A DNA stretch of 57,054 nt, from the NCBI GenBank assembly GCA_034113365.1, contig JAXEXP010000083.1, positions 1 to 57,054 on the forward strand, given 5' to 3'. Position 1 is the stretch's first letter; each line of letters begins with the position of its first letter. The translations under genes were made by a program, and so were the position numbers. The notes beneath the pieces were generated by a model. It searched no databases and was not told the DNA's origin. It saw only the letters and a program-made list of their open reading frames with translations. Origin of the DNA: Spyradocola sp034113365 (lineage in GTDB: Bacteria > Bacillota > Clostridia > Christensenellales > UBA1750). Positions 1-8,208 of this stretch are shown piece by piece.

Positions 1-50
1 CGGGGGGGGGGGGGCGGGGGGCCCCCGGCTTTGGGGGGGGGGGGGGCCGC
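1..50. other. Low-complexity poly-G start, probable contig-end artefact
   Basis: The first 50 bases are almost entirely G runs broken by single C or T bases. This is seen directly and matches no coding or RNA feature. Such runs are typical of a low-quality assembly edge, so sequence before about base 60 should not be relied on. The true upstream neighbour of trmK cannot be seen. Confidence 0.6.
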
Positions 51-127
51 CGGGCGGGAGCACTGCCGTGCGGCGCGCGCAGACCCCGGCTGGGGGCGGG
101 ATGCAGTCTATCGATGGAGAGGTGCGG

Positions 128-805
128 ATGATTCAGCTGGATGAACGCCTGCTGGCGGCGGAAGCGCTCGCCGGGCGCTGTGATCGCGTGGTGGACGTGG
201 GCACGAACCACGGCTTTCTGCCTGTGCACATGCTGCAGAGCGGCTTGTGCGGGCGGGCGGTGCTGTGCGACGTGAGCGCGGACGCATTGGAGCGCGCAAG
301 GAGAATGGTCGCGGCGGAAGGCCTGGAAGGGAAAACAAAGCTGATCGTGACCGATGGCCTGCAGGGCATTGAGATCAAGCAGGGCGACGTGGTGACGGTC
401 TGCGGCATGGGCGCCAGAACCATTGCGCATATATTGGATGAAAACCCCGGCTGCCCGGTGGTGATGCAGCCCAATGTAGAGGTGCGCCTGCTGAGAAGGC
501 ATTTGGAGGGCATCGGCATGCACATCGCAAGGGAGAGGATCGCGTTTGCCGCGGGAAGGTATTATGTGCTGCTGCGCGCCGAGCCGGGCAGAGAAGCGGG
601 AATGAGCGACTACGAGGCGCACATCGGGCCGGCGCTGTTGCGGGACAGGCCGCCGCTGTTTCGGGAGTATCTGCAGTGGCGGCTGGGCGTGACGCAGCGC
701 GCGCTGGACGGCATGAAGATCGGCAGGGACGCGGAAAAGCTTCGGCAGGCGCAAAGCGACGTGGACGACGTCAAGAGGGCGCTCAGAGAGGTGGAGAGCA
801 GATGA
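128..805 (+). CDS. trmK: tRNA (adenine(22)-N1)-methyltransferase TrmK
   Basis: Predicted SAM-dependent enzyme that methylates N1 of A22 in tRNA. The 225-residue protein has the family's SAM-binding motif I near residues 20-30 (VVDVGTNHGFLP, usually DVGTDHGYLP) and a CGMGARTI segment near residue 95. A longer frame opens at 68, but the ATG at 128 is preceded by GGAGAGGTG (116-124) and gives the usual family length and N-terminus. Its stop overlaps the start of the Nif3-like gene by ATGA, so the two are translationally coupled. A trmK-nif3 pair is common in Bacillota. Confidence 0.9.
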   Translation: MIQLDERLLAAEALAGRCDRVVDVGTNHGFLPVHMLQSGLCGRAVLCDVSADALERARRMVAAEGLEGKTKLIVTDGLQGIEIKQGDVVTVCGMGARTIAHILDENPGCPVVMQPNVEVRLLRRHLEGIGMHIARERIAFAAGRYYVLLRAEPGREAGMSDYEAHIGPALLRDRPPLFREYLQWRLGVTQRALDGMKIGRDAEKLRQAQSDVDDVKRALREVESR

Positions 806-1530
806 AAATGAAGGACCTGATGTGCGCGATGGAGTGCATCGCGCCGGTGAGCAGTGCGGAGGAGTGGGACAATCCCGGCCTGCTGGTGGGCGACGAGGAA
901 GGAGAGGTGCGCGGCATTGTGCTGTGCGTGGACGCGACGTCCGCTGTGGTGGATTTTGCGGAAAAGGTGGGCGCGAACGTGATCCTTTCGCATCACCCGC
1001 TGATGTTCGGCGGGATAAAGCAGCTGACGGAAGGGAGCTATGAGGGTGCGCTGCTGCGGCGGCTGATCCGGAAGGACATGATGCTGTTCGCAGCGCACAC
1101 CAACCTGGACAAGGCGCCCGGCGGCGTGGAGGATTGTCTGGCGGAAGCCTTGGGCGTGGAGTGCGAATGGAGCGAGGAGCCGTTCCTGCGCTGCGGGCAG
1201 GTGGGGCTACACAAGGTGGGGCAGCTGGTGCGCCGCGTGCGGGAGCGCATCAGCCCGCAGGCGGTGTTTTACGGCGATGCGGATGCGGAGATCGACCAGG
1301 TGGCGCTCTCCTGCGGCGGGGGCGGAGAGTTCTTCCGTAGGGCGCACGAGCTGGGCGCGAACGTGTTCATCACGGGCGAGATGAAGCACCATGAGCGCAT
1401 CGAGGCGCAGGGGCTGGGCATGCAGGTCATCCTCGCCGGGCATGAGGAGAGCGAGCGCGTGGTGCTGGAGCCGCTGAAAGAACGGCTGGAGGCACTGATG
1501 CCTGGGAAACCGCCTGTGTTCATTGCCTGA
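802..1530 (+). CDS. Nif3-like dinuclear metal centre protein (DUF34)
   Basis: Member of the Nif3/YqfO family, a conserved hexameric protein with two metal ions per site. Its biochemical role is unsettled; it is often annotated GTP cyclohydrolase I type 2. Visible metal-site motifs are SHHPLMF, AHTNLDKAPGG and, near the C-terminus, GEMKHHE followed by AGHEESER. At 242 residues it is the short form, without the PII-like insertion found in B. subtilis YqfO. The start at 802 overlaps the trmK stop (ATGA). No terminator follows; a strong promoter for infC lies right after the stop. Confidence 0.9.
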   Translation: MKMKDLMCAMECIAPVSSAEEWDNPGLLVGDEEGEVRGIVLCVDATSAVVDFAEKVGANVILSHHPLMFGGIKQLTEGSYEGALLRRLIRKDMMLFAAHTNLDKAPGGVEDCLAEALGVECEWSEEPFLRCGQVGLHKVGQLVRRVRERISPQAVFYGDADAEIDQVALSCGGGGEFFRRAHELGANVFITGEMKHHERIEAQGLGMQVILAGHEESERVVLEPLKERLEALMPGKPPVFIA

Positions 1531-1550
1531 GGTTAAGTTTTGGATTTGAG

Positions 1551-1579
1551 TTGACAGTGCGAAAGGATTGTGCTATACT
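1551..1579 (+). promoter_or_regulatory. Sigma-70-type promoter of infC-rpmI-rplT
   Basis: TTGACA (1551-1556) and TATACT (1574-1579) are separated by exactly 17 bases. It lies 20 bases after the Nif3-like stop and upstream of the leader attenuator, so it should drive the IF3/L35/L20 operon. Confidence 0.85.
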
Positions 1580-1584
1580 CTTTG

Positions 1585-1705
1585 CTGTTGAAGCAGAAGC
1601 ACCCGCTTCTCACCCGCGCCTCAGGCTAAACGGGTCCTACAATGCAAGCACATGCAGTGATAGTGGCGTATTGATGCGGGTGAAATCTGTTCACCCGCTT
1701 TTTTT
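1585..1705 (+). promoter_or_regulatory. infC leader attenuator (ribosomal L20-type leader) with intrinsic terminator
   Basis: The untranslated leader ends in a terminator: GCGGGTGAA (1676-1684), a 5-base loop, TTCACCCGC (1690-1698) and seven T (1699-1705). An upstream CACCCGC (1611-1617) can pair with the left terminator arm (1676-1682), giving a mutually exclusive antiterminator. In Bacillota, L20 binds the infC leader and causes premature termination; position and layout fit that mechanism. The assignment rests on context and the two pairings seen, not on a covariance search. Confidence 0.75.
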
Positions 1706-1747
1706 ATGCGGAAAGATTGCTACCAAACAACTCGGAGGTGTGTCGGA

Positions 1748-2263
1748 ATCAGTATGGACATGATGATCAATGAAGAAATCCGCGACAAAGAGATCCGTCT
1801 GATCGGTCAGAACGGCGAACAGCTCGGCATTATGTCGGCCCGCCAGGCGCTGGAGATGGCGGAGGGCATGGACCTTGACCTGGTCAAGATCGCGCCCACG
1901 GCCAAGCCGCCCGTCTGCAAGATCATGGACTACGGCAAGTACCGTTTCGAGCAATCCAAGCGTGAGAAGGAAGCGCGGAAGAACCAGAAGGTCATCTCGG
2001 TCAAGGAGGTCCGCCTTTCCCCCACCATCGAGGAGCACGATACGCAGGTGCGCGTGCGCGACTGCATCAAGTTCCTCGGCAACGGCGACAAGGTCAAGGT
2101 CTCCATTCGGTTCCGCGGCCGCATGATCACCCACTCCGAGGTCGGCCTCGATGTGATGAACGAGTTCTACGAAAGAGTCAAGGATTATGCCGTGATGGAT
2201 CGCAAGCCCTCCACCGAGGGCCGCACCATGACCATGATGCTCTCTCCCAAGCAGGACAAGTAA
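1748..2263 (+). CDS. infC: Translation initiation factor IF-3, probable AUC start
   Basis: IF-3 binds the 30S subunit and polices start-codon selection. The 171-residue product shows the family's NEEIRDKEIRLI start region, the central KPPVCKIMDYGKYRFE segment, a basic linker and the C-terminal domain with VRLSPTIEEHD. An in-frame AUC at 1748 lies 7 bases after GGAGGTG (1734-1740) and aligns with residue 1 of B. subtilis IF-3. The ATG at 1754 is 13 bases away. Non-canonical AUU/AUC starts are known for infC and allow autoregulation. It is followed by rpmI and rplT. Confidence 0.93.
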   Translation: MSMDMMINEEIRDKEIRLIGQNGEQLGIMSARQALEMAEGMDLDLVKIAPTAKPPVCKIMDYGKYRFEQSKREKEARKNQKVISVKEVRLSPTIEEHDTQVRVRDCIKFLGNGDKVKVSIRFRGRMITHSEVGLDVMNEFYERVKDYAVMDRKPSTEGRTMTMMLSPKQDK

Positions 2264-2300
2264 TCTCATAAATTTCCCCTAAGAGAGGAGGATATATTCC

Positions 2301-2498
2301 ATGCCTAAGCAGAAAACGCACAAGGGCGCCGCAAAGCGCTTTTCGGTGACGAAGAACGGTCTGGTCAAGCACCAGAAGGCTTTCAAGGGTCACATCCTCA
2401 CCAAGAAGAGCACCAAGCGTAAGCGCAACCTGCGCCAGACCGGTTACACCACCACCACCGAGGGCGCGACCATCAAGAAGCTCATCCCCTACAAGTAA
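2301..2498 (+). CDS. rpmI: 50S ribosomal protein L35
   Basis: A 65-residue, very basic protein with the L35 signature: MPKQKTHKGAAKRF at the start and KKSTKRKRNLR in the middle, of normal family length. An AGAGGAGG ribosome binding site lies just upstream. It sits between infC and rplT, the standard order of this operon, and is expected to be co-regulated by L20 through the infC leader. Confidence 0.97.
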   Translation: MPKQKTHKGAAKRFSVTKNGLVKHQKAFKGHILTKKSTKRKRNLRQTGYTTTTEGATIKKLIPYK

Positions 2499-2537
2499 GA
2501 AAACCTGTTGTGGTAAATCAAAGGAGGCATACCCCAA

Positions 2538-2894
2538 ATGGCCAGAATTAAGATGTCGGTCAACGCCAAGAAGCGCCGCAGGAAGGTTTTCAAACTTGCC
2601 AAGGGCTACTTTGGCGCCAAGTCCAAGCAGTTCCGCGCGGCGAACGAGCAGGTCGCCCGTTCCCTGCGTTACGCCTATGTCGGCCGTCGCCTGCGCAAGC
2701 GCGACTTCCGCAAGCTGTGGATCGCCCGTATCAACGCGGCTGTCCGTCCCTACGGCCTGTCCTACAGCCGTTTTATCAACGGCCTGAAGCTCGCCAACGT
2801 CGACCTGAACCGCAAGGTTCTCGCCGAGATGGCCATCAACGATCCCGCGGCGTTTGCCAAGGTCGTCGAGGTCGCCAAGGCGAAGCTGGCGTAA
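2538..2894 (+). CDS. rplT: 50S ribosomal protein L20
   Basis: A 118-residue protein with the L20 pattern: a basic N-terminal tail (MARIKMSVNAKKRRRK), then AKGYFGAKSKQFRAANEQV and LWIARINAAVRPYGLSYSRF. L20 is needed early in 50S assembly and, in Bacillota, is the expected repressor that binds the leader of this operon. AAGGAGG precedes the ATG. A terminator follows 18 bases after the stop. Confidence 0.97.
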   Translation: MARIKMSVNAKKRRRKVFKLAKGYFGAKSKQFRAANEQVARSLRYAYVGRRLRKRDFRKLWIARINAAVRPYGLSYSRFINGLKLANVDLNRKVLAEMAINDPAAFAKVVEVAKAKLA

Positions 2895-2911
2895 AGACCA
2901 CCGCATAAATT

Positions 2912-2942
2912 GACCGTCCGTGTGCGCATGGGCGGTCTTTTT
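2912..2942 (+). terminator. Intrinsic terminator after rplT
   Basis: GACCGTCC (2912-2919) pairs with GGGCGGTC (2930-2937), with one G-U pair, followed by five T. It ends the infC-rpmI-rplT unit just before the methyltransferase gene. Confidence 0.8.
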
Positions 2943-2964
2943 CGTAAAGCAAAGGAGAGGGAAA

Positions 2965-3750
2965 ATGCTTCAGGATCTGCTGACCAGCACGGCCAACGAA
3001 AAGGTGCGCTTCATGCGCGCGCTGCAGGACGCAAAGGCGCGCAAGGGCTCCGGGCTGATGCGCGTGGAGGGCAGAAAGCTCTGCAATGAAGCGGCGCGGG
3101 AGCTTTCCGTGGACACGCTGTTCGTGGACGAGAGCCGTGTGAACGAGTATGACGGCCTGATCGAAGCGTGCCTAAAGCAGGGCGCTGCGGTGCACCCCGT
3201 CTCGGCGCGCATCATCGAGTACGCGTCGGAGACCAAGACCCCGCAGGACGTGGTGCTCTCGGCGCACATCCCGCAGCTGCCGCTGCGCAGCGGGCCGCTG
3301 GTCGCGCTGGACGGCGTGCAGGATCCCGGCAACTGCGGCACGATTCTGCGCACCTGCGACGCGGCGGGCTTTGGCGGCGTGATCCTCGGCCCGGGCTGCG
3401 CCGACCCCTACGCGCCCAAGACCGTGCGCGCCACGATGGGCAGCCTGTTCCGCGTGCCCATCCTGCGCGTGGACGACCTTGCGGGCGAACTTGCGAGCCG
3501 CCGGGAGCAGGGCACGGCGATCCTGATCTCCCACCTGCACGGCGAGGATTTCTACGCGCGGAAGCCCCTGCCCGAGCAGCTGGTGCTCGTCATCGGCAGC
3601 GAGGGGCGCGGCGTGAGCGACGCCGTGGCGGCCACCGCCACCCACCGCTTCAAGCTGCCCATGGTGGGCGGCGCGGAGTCGCTCAATGCCTCGGTTGCAG
3701 CCGGCATCCTCATCTACGACATCTTCCGCGAGCGGCATTATCCGCGTTGA
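2965..3750 (+). CDS. SpoU/TrmH-family 23S rRNA (or tRNA) 2'-O-methyltransferase
   Basis: A 261-residue SPOUT methyltransferase. It has a short N-terminal substrate-binding domain (residues 1-105, with the typical MRVEGRKLCNEA stretch) and a C-terminal trefoil-knot domain with all three SpoU motifs: VQDPGNCGTILRTCDA, LVIGSEGRGVS and PMVGGAESLNASVA. The start at 2965 follows AAAGGAGAGGG; a longer frame from 2920 would begin inside the rplT terminator. This gene is commonly found near rplT-pheST in Bacillota. The exact target nucleotide cannot be told from the sequence. Confidence 0.88.
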   Translation: MLQDLLTSTANEKVRFMRALQDAKARKGSGLMRVEGRKLCNEAARELSVDTLFVDESRVNEYDGLIEACLKQGAAVHPVSARIIEYASETKTPQDVVLSAHIPQLPLRSGPLVALDGVQDPGNCGTILRTCDAAGFGGVILGPGCADPYAPKTVRATMGSLFRVPILRVDDLAGELASRREQGTAILISHLHGEDFYARKPLPEQLVLVIGSEGRGVSDAVAATATHRFKLPMVGGAESLNASVAAGILIYDIFRERHYPR

Positions 3751-3757
3751 CCGGAGA

Positions 3758-4165
3758 CGACCTCATCCGTCTCGTGCCGCAGAAGCGTCACGAGCCACCT
3801 TCCCCTGAGAGGGGAAGGCTTTTGGATGCGCGCGTTCCTCCATAGGCTTCCCCTTGAGGGGAAGCTGCAGCCTGTCGACAAAGTCGACAGGCTCGAAAAA
3901 GATGAATACTCATCTTTTTCGAATTGCAGAAAAATTCGCGCACGGCCTTGCCGCACACGAATTTTTCTGTATCGGAAGCGATTTTCCATCTGCCTATGGA
4001 TTAAGAACGGTGGAAACAGAGACTTCGTCCAGCTCATTCTTTCCTAGCGTACAGAAAATCGCTCCTCGGCGGGGTACACGCCCCCGCCTGCGGATTGAAG
4101 ATGAAGGGGCTGCGGCCCCTTCATGCATCCCCGGGGAGCACATGCCTGTTTTTTGACAGGCTGTA
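3758..4165. repeat. Intergenic array of hairpins, including a variant of the dispersed repeat
   Basis: The 493-base gap between the methyltransferase and the fucosidase holds no credible gene. Seen in order: CCTTCCCCT/AGGGGAAGG (3798-3818), GCTTCCCCT/AGGGGAAGC (3846-3865), a GTCGAC-containing stem (3869-3893), a perfect 13-bp stem (3893-3905 with 3910-3922), a stem of AGAAAAATTCG with CGAATTTTTCT (3928-3971), and ATGAAGGGGC/GCCCCTTCAT (4101-4124). The first part resembles the repeats at 18.1, 21.2, 33.5 and 50.3 kb. Short frames on either strand are repeat-derived. Confidence 0.75.
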
Positions 4166-4208
4166 CCGCCGTTTTCCCCTTGAAACAGGGGGAAAACGGC
4201 GGCTTTTT
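4166..4208 (+). terminator. Strong intrinsic terminator
   Basis: A 14-bp perfect stem, 4166-4179 with 4189-4202, with a 9-base loop and CTTTTT after it on the plus strand. It would stop transcription coming from the methyltransferase side before it runs antisense into the fucosidase gene. Confidence 0.7.
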
Positions 4209-4243
4209 CATGCGGTTTTCAGTCATAATCGGTGCAAAACTGA

Positions 4244-5527
4244 TCACTTTGTCAGGCGGATGGTGTAGAGCCAGTGGCTGTCCACGGTCTCGGGGTCGAT
4301 GGGCGGGAAGAGGAGCTGGGCCTTGCCGTGGTGTTCGCGGACGGTGATGGGCGCGTCGCTGCCCAGCAGGTCGGCCTTGAGGCGGGGAGCGTAGTCCACC
4401 AGCTCCAGCGTCTGCTCGCCGAAGGGGAAGCGGTTCAGGATCGCGTAGGTGGTGTCGCCCTTGCGGGTGTAGTAGACGCCGTTTTGGCGCGATTTGCTGT
4501 GGATGGTCGTGCCGTAGATGGCTTCGCCGTTGACGCGCAGCCAATCGCCCATCTGGAGCAGGCGCTCCTCCATGATGGCAGGAATGGTGCCGTCGGCGGC
4601 GGGGCCTACGTCCAGCAGGAAGTTGCCGCCCTTGCTGACGAGGTCGCAGAGCATCTCCAGCAGCTGTTTGGCGGTGAAATAGTCGGCGGCGCGCTCGTTG
4701 CGGTTGAAGCCGAAGGACTTGCCGATGCCGCGGTTCTCCTCGAAGGGGCGGTCCAGCGTGACGTCCTCGATGCGCAGGTTTTCCTCGATAAAGCCGTATT
4801 CCGTGGTGAAATTGCCGCCGAAGTGGCCGCGCGTGCCCTTGCCCCAGCGGTCGTTGGGCACGATGAAATCGCGGACGGAGGACTCGTTATAGAGCCACTG
4901 CAGGAACTCCGTGGAATGCCAGGTGGTGTCGGGATGGTCCCACTCGCCGTCGGTAAAGAGGGTATAGGGCTGGTATTTTTCCACCAGCTCCTTGAGCATG
5001 GGGTGCAGGTGCTCGAGGGCGTAGCGCTCGGGATCCTTGAGGTAGAGCGGGTGATACCACTCATAGACCGAATGGTAGACGCCAAAGCGCACGGGCGTGC
5101 CGTCGAGCGCACATTTCAGCTCCTGCAGGAAGTCGCGGTGAGGGCCGACGTCCACGCTGTTCCAGTTCCAGGCGTAGTCGGACTTGTAGAGGCAGAAGCC
5201 GTCGTGGTGCTTGGAGACGAAGTTGACGTAGCGCGCGCCGGACTTGACGAAGATGTCCGCCCAGCGGCCGGCGTCGAACAGCTCGGCGGTAAAGCCCTTT
5301 ACAAAGTCCTCATAGCGGGCGTGCTCACCGTAAACGCGGCGATGGAACGCGGAGGCCTCGCTGTTTGGGTCCTCGAGCTGTTTCCAGTACCACTCGGCAT
5401 AGTCGCCGTTGCGCGTGTAGGCGGGGACGGAATACAGCCCCCAATGGATGAAGATGCCGAACTTGGCGTCGCTGAACCACTGCGGGACGGGGCGGGCGTT
5501 GAGCGACGCCCAGTTGTTTTCGTACAT
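4244..5527 (-). CDS. Alpha-L-fucosidase, glycoside hydrolase family 29
   Basis: A 427-residue retaining fucosidase that should release terminal L-fucose from glycans. GH29 marks visible: WFSDAKFGIFIHWG near residues 17-30, VSKHHDGF at 104-111, and the nucleophile segment LFTDGEW with Asp193. There is no signal peptide, so it acts in the cytoplasm on imported oligosaccharides. The catalytic domain is complete and no carbohydrate-binding module was recognised. It is last in a minus-strand group after the flavoprotein gene (26-base gap) and the PHP gene. No fucose permease, isomerase or kinase is nearby. Confidence 0.9.
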   Translation of the reverse strand: MYENNWASLNARPVPQWFSDAKFGIFIHWGLYSVPAYTRNGDYAEWYWKQLEDPNSEASAFHRRVYGEHARYEDFVKGFTAELFDAGRWADIFVKSGARYVNFVSKHHDGFCLYKSDYAWNWNSVDVGPHRDFLQELKCALDGTPVRFGVYHSVYEWYHPLYLKDPERYALEHLHPMLKELVEKYQPYTLFTDGEWDHPDTTWHSTEFLQWLYNESSVRDFIVPNDRWGKGTRGHFGGNFTTEYGFIEENLRIEDVTLDRPFEENRGIGKSFGFNRNERAADYFTAKQLLEMLCDLVSKGGNFLLDVGPAADGTIPAIMEERLLQMGDWLRVNGEAIYGTTIHSKSRQNGVYYTRKGDTTYAILNRFPFGEQTLELVDYAPRLKADLLGSDAPITVREHHGKAQLLFPPIDPETVDSHWLYTIRLTK

Positions 5528-5553
5528 GCGGGATGACCTCGCTTTCTTGCGGA

Positions 5554-7383
5554 TTAGCGGATGCCGCGGCGGGCGTTGAATTCCTGCCAGACGGTCTCAA
5601 ACCAGTCGTCGGTGCGGGGCAGCGGGCGGACTGGGGTATAAAAACTAACGTTGTCGCGGGTGCGGAGGGTGTGGCTGCGCATGGGATCGCCCGCGGGGAC
5701 GCCCGGCACGAGCGCCGAGCCGAGGCTGCCCGAGGTTTTGGCGGAGAGCAGCATGGCCGAGAGCATGGCGCGCTGCACGGCGAGCGCGTCCAGCGTGTCA
5801 AAGGCGGCGGGCAGGTCGGCGACGCCCTGCGCGGACAGTCTCGGGGGCTGAGAAAGCTCATTTGCCATGCTCTGCATCTGTTCGACGTCGCGGGTGAAGG
5901 CGGCGTACTGCGTCATGCGGGTCTGCATGCGCTTGCGAACGGTCAGGTGGTGCGGAGCATCGGCGGTGAGCAGCGCAGCGATGTCGCTGCGGAGGGCCTG
6001 GACGGCATTTTCGCAGGCGGATTCGTCGATGGGAGCGGGCTGCGCTTCGTAGGCGATGTGCTCAGCGGCGCGCTGAGCGCCCACCTGCGTGGAATTGAGC
6101 GCGGAGCCGCCCGGGCGCGCGATGCCGAAGGTGCCCGCGGCCTCGCCCGCGCAATAGAGGCCCTCGATGCTGGTGCGCCAGTTGGCGTCCACGGCGAGGC
6201 CGCCGTTGCAGTGCTGGGCGCAGACGGCGATGGGCAGCAGCTCGCGCGACAGGTCGATGCCGTGGCTGCGGTAGAGCTGCACGGCCTGCGGGTTCATGCG
6301 GCGCAGGCGCTCGATGGGCGTGGCGACGAGGCAATCCGAGCGGGTGAGGTACTCGCGCGCCTCGGGGGAGAGCAGGGTGAAACTATCGTCGAGTCCGGCG
6401 GGGTCGTGGGTGAAGTCGAGGTAGACGCTGCGGCCCTTCATGCGCTCGGCGTGCACGGCGAGGTCGACGCGGGAGGAGCCCACTGCGGCCTTGGTGCTGT
6501 CGAAGGGCCACTGGTAGCCCTTGAGGAAGGTCATGTTGAGGGCTTCAGCGGCGCTGCCGAGGGCCTCGGGCAGGAATTCGCGCTGGACGCCGTGCTCGTC
6601 GATGGAGACGTAGCGCGGGAGCACCTGCTGGTAGCTGCCCGAGAGGTTCCAGCGGAAGGAGGTGCTGGCGAGGCCGTACTGCCACTGGTTGAGGTTGGAG
6701 CCCTCCGCGCCCGCGCTCAGCGCCATACCCGTGCCGCCCGACTGGCTCTCGGGGTAGACGACGCTGTCGTAGGCCAGCGCGGGACCGCCGGTGCACAGCA
6801 CCACAAACGGCGCGCGCAGGAGCGTCAGGCCGTAGTCGTCGTGCAGGCGGGAGGTGTCCAGCGCGAGCACGCCGTGGACGCGGTTGCCCTTTGTGATGAG
6901 GCGGACGGCCTGCAGGGGTGCTAAAGTTTGCACGCCTGCGCGCCCGGCGGCGCGTTGGAGGGCCTCGGTCATCAGCTTTGAGGTGAGGGGGCCTGCGGAG
7001 GTGGCGCGCATGCGGGAATCGTGGTCGGTGCGGTAGCCCACGAACTCGCCGAAGCGGTTGGTGGGAAAGGGCACGCCGAGGTCGGTCAGGCGCAGGAAGG
7101 CGCGGGCGCTGCCGGCGGCCTCGCAAAGCGCGGTATCGCCGTCGACGCAGCCGCCGGAAAACAGGTCGCGCGCCATGTCGTAGACGCTGTCCCTGCGGTC
7201 GGCGCAGAGGGAGAGCTTGTAGTAGGTCTGCTTATCGCTGCCGGTGTTGCGCGAGGTTCCGCGGTTGACGCCCGCGCTGAGCAGCAGCACGTCCGGCACG
7301 CCGAGGCGGGCGAGGGTTTCCGCGGCGGCATAGCCCGCGCAACCCGTGCCGATGACGAGCACGCGGGCGGTGATTTCCTTCAT
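5554..7383 (-). CDS. FAD-dependent oxidoreductase, fumarate reductase/succinate dehydrogenase flavoprotein-like
   Basis: A 609-residue flavoprotein. The N-terminus has the dinucleotide fold VLVIGTGCAGYAAAETLA (residues 8-25), then an NRGTSRNTGSD segment like the FAD/substrate region of the SdhA/FrdA/L-aspartate oxidase superfamily. A later AVCAQHCNGGLAVDANW and GLYCAGEAAG match the conserved C-terminal FAD signature. The start at 7383 is preceded by AGGGAG; longer frames run into the PHP gene. No iron-sulfur or membrane subunit lies beside it, so a soluble reductase is likely. The substrate is unknown. It lies 10 bases after the PHP gene and 26 before the fucosidase gene. Confidence 0.8.
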   Translation of the reverse strand: MKEITARVLVIGTGCAGYAAAETLARLGVPDVLLLSAGVNRGTSRNTGSDKQTYYKLSLCADRRDSVYDMARDLFSGGCVDGDTALCEAAGSARAFLRLTDLGVPFPTNRFGEFVGYRTDHDSRMRATSAGPLTSKLMTEALQRAAGRAGVQTLAPLQAVRLITKGNRVHGVLALDTSRLHDDYGLTLLRAPFVVLCTGGPALAYDSVVYPESQSGGTGMALSAGAEGSNLNQWQYGLASTSFRWNLSGSYQQVLPRYVSIDEHGVQREFLPEALGSAAEALNMTFLKGYQWPFDSTKAAVGSSRVDLAVHAERMKGRSVYLDFTHDPAGLDDSFTLLSPEAREYLTRSDCLVATPIERLRRMNPQAVQLYRSHGIDLSRELLPIAVCAQHCNGGLAVDANWRTSIEGLYCAGEAAGTFGIARPGGSALNSTQVGAQRAAEHIAYEAQPAPIDESACENAVQALRSDIAALLTADAPHHLTVRKRMQTRMTQYAAFTRDVEQMQSMANELSQPPRLSAQGVADLPAAFDTLDALAVQRAMLSAMLLSAKTSGSLGSALVPGVPAGDPMRSHTLRTRDNVSFYTPVRPLPRTDDWFETVWQEFNARRGIR

Positions 7384-7393
7384 AATCGGCTCC

Positions 7394-8179
7394 CTAGATG
7401 TGCGCGAAGCGGTCGTCGGGGATGGAGAGGCGCTGGGCCAGCTGCATGGCCAGCTCGACGAAGCACAGCTCGCGCAGCGCGTGGGCGTCGCTGCCCAGCG
7501 TGAAGGTGCAACCGCAGTCGCGCGCGATGGAGAACATGCGCTCGTGATTGGCCATAAGCTGGGGGTCGTTCCACTCGCGCTCGAAGGAGGAGCCGTTGAT
7601 CTCGATGGCGGCGCCGTGCTGTGCGGCGAGGGTGAAGCAATCCGCGAACTGCTCGTCGGAGATGCAGTCGAGTATGGCCTTGGTCTGCATAGGCGTGCGG
7701 CCGACGGGGCCGAAGGGGTGGGCGATGATGGTGGCAAAGTCCTTGCTGACCAGGTCGCAGAAGCTGGTGACGAGGTAGTCGGCGACCTGCTCGTCGGTGA
7801 CGCGGTCCTTGGGCAGCACGAGGCCCACCATGTGGATGTGGGAATGCGGCACGAGCAGGTAGTCCAGCTGATCCTTGCAGGCCTGCGAGAGCATGATCTT
7901 GCCGCCGGCGAACTCCGTCTCCGCGCCGATGAGCAGGCGGACGCCGTGCAGGTCGGCGGGGATCTGATCGCGGATCTTCATGATGTGGGAGAAGGGCTGG
8001 CCGGCGTAGAACTCGCTGCCCGCGGGGGCATCGCAGTCCCAGACGTGGTTGGAGATGCCGATGGTGCCCACGCCATGCGCGGCGGCCCAGGCGGCGATGT
8101 TTTCCACCGTCTGCTCGGGGTCGGAGGAGCAGAGCGAGAGGTTGGTGTGGATGTGCAGGTCATGGAGCGGTGTGTTCAT
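7394..8179 (-). CDS. PHP-domain metal-dependent hydrolase
   Basis: A 261-residue polymerase-and-histidinol-phosphatase (PHP) domain protein. The metal-binding start LHDLHIHTNLSLCSSDP (about residues 5-21) and later FATIIAHPFGP and LGSDAHAL are the expected His/Asp ligands. Such proteins are usually phosphoesterases; the substrate is not predictable. The start at 8179 is preceded by AAGGAGG. It is the first intact gene of the group PHP-flavoprotein-fucosidase. An insertion-sequence remnant lies directly upstream and could have altered its promoter. Confidence 0.85.
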   Translation of the reverse strand: MNTPLHDLHIHTNLSLCSSDPEQTVENIAAWAAAHGVGTIGISNHVWDCDAPAGSEFYAGQPFSHIMKIRDQIPADLHGVRLLIGAETEFAGGKIMLSQACKDQLDYLLVPHSHIHMVGLVLPKDRVTDEQVADYLVTSFCDLVSKDFATIIAHPFGPVGRTPMQTKAILDCISDEQFADCFTLAAQHGAAIEINGSSFEREWNDPQLMANHERMFSIARDCGCTFTLGSDAHALRELCFVELAMQLAQRLSIPDDRFAHI

Positions 8180-8208
8180 ATAGATAAACCTCCTTGGTGT
8201 GATGAATT

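Noticed and set aside
4274..6924. Two long plus-strand frames across the fucosidase and flavoprotein genes
   Set aside because: Shadow frames: the minus strand carries GH29 and FAD motifs, the plus-strand translations carry none.
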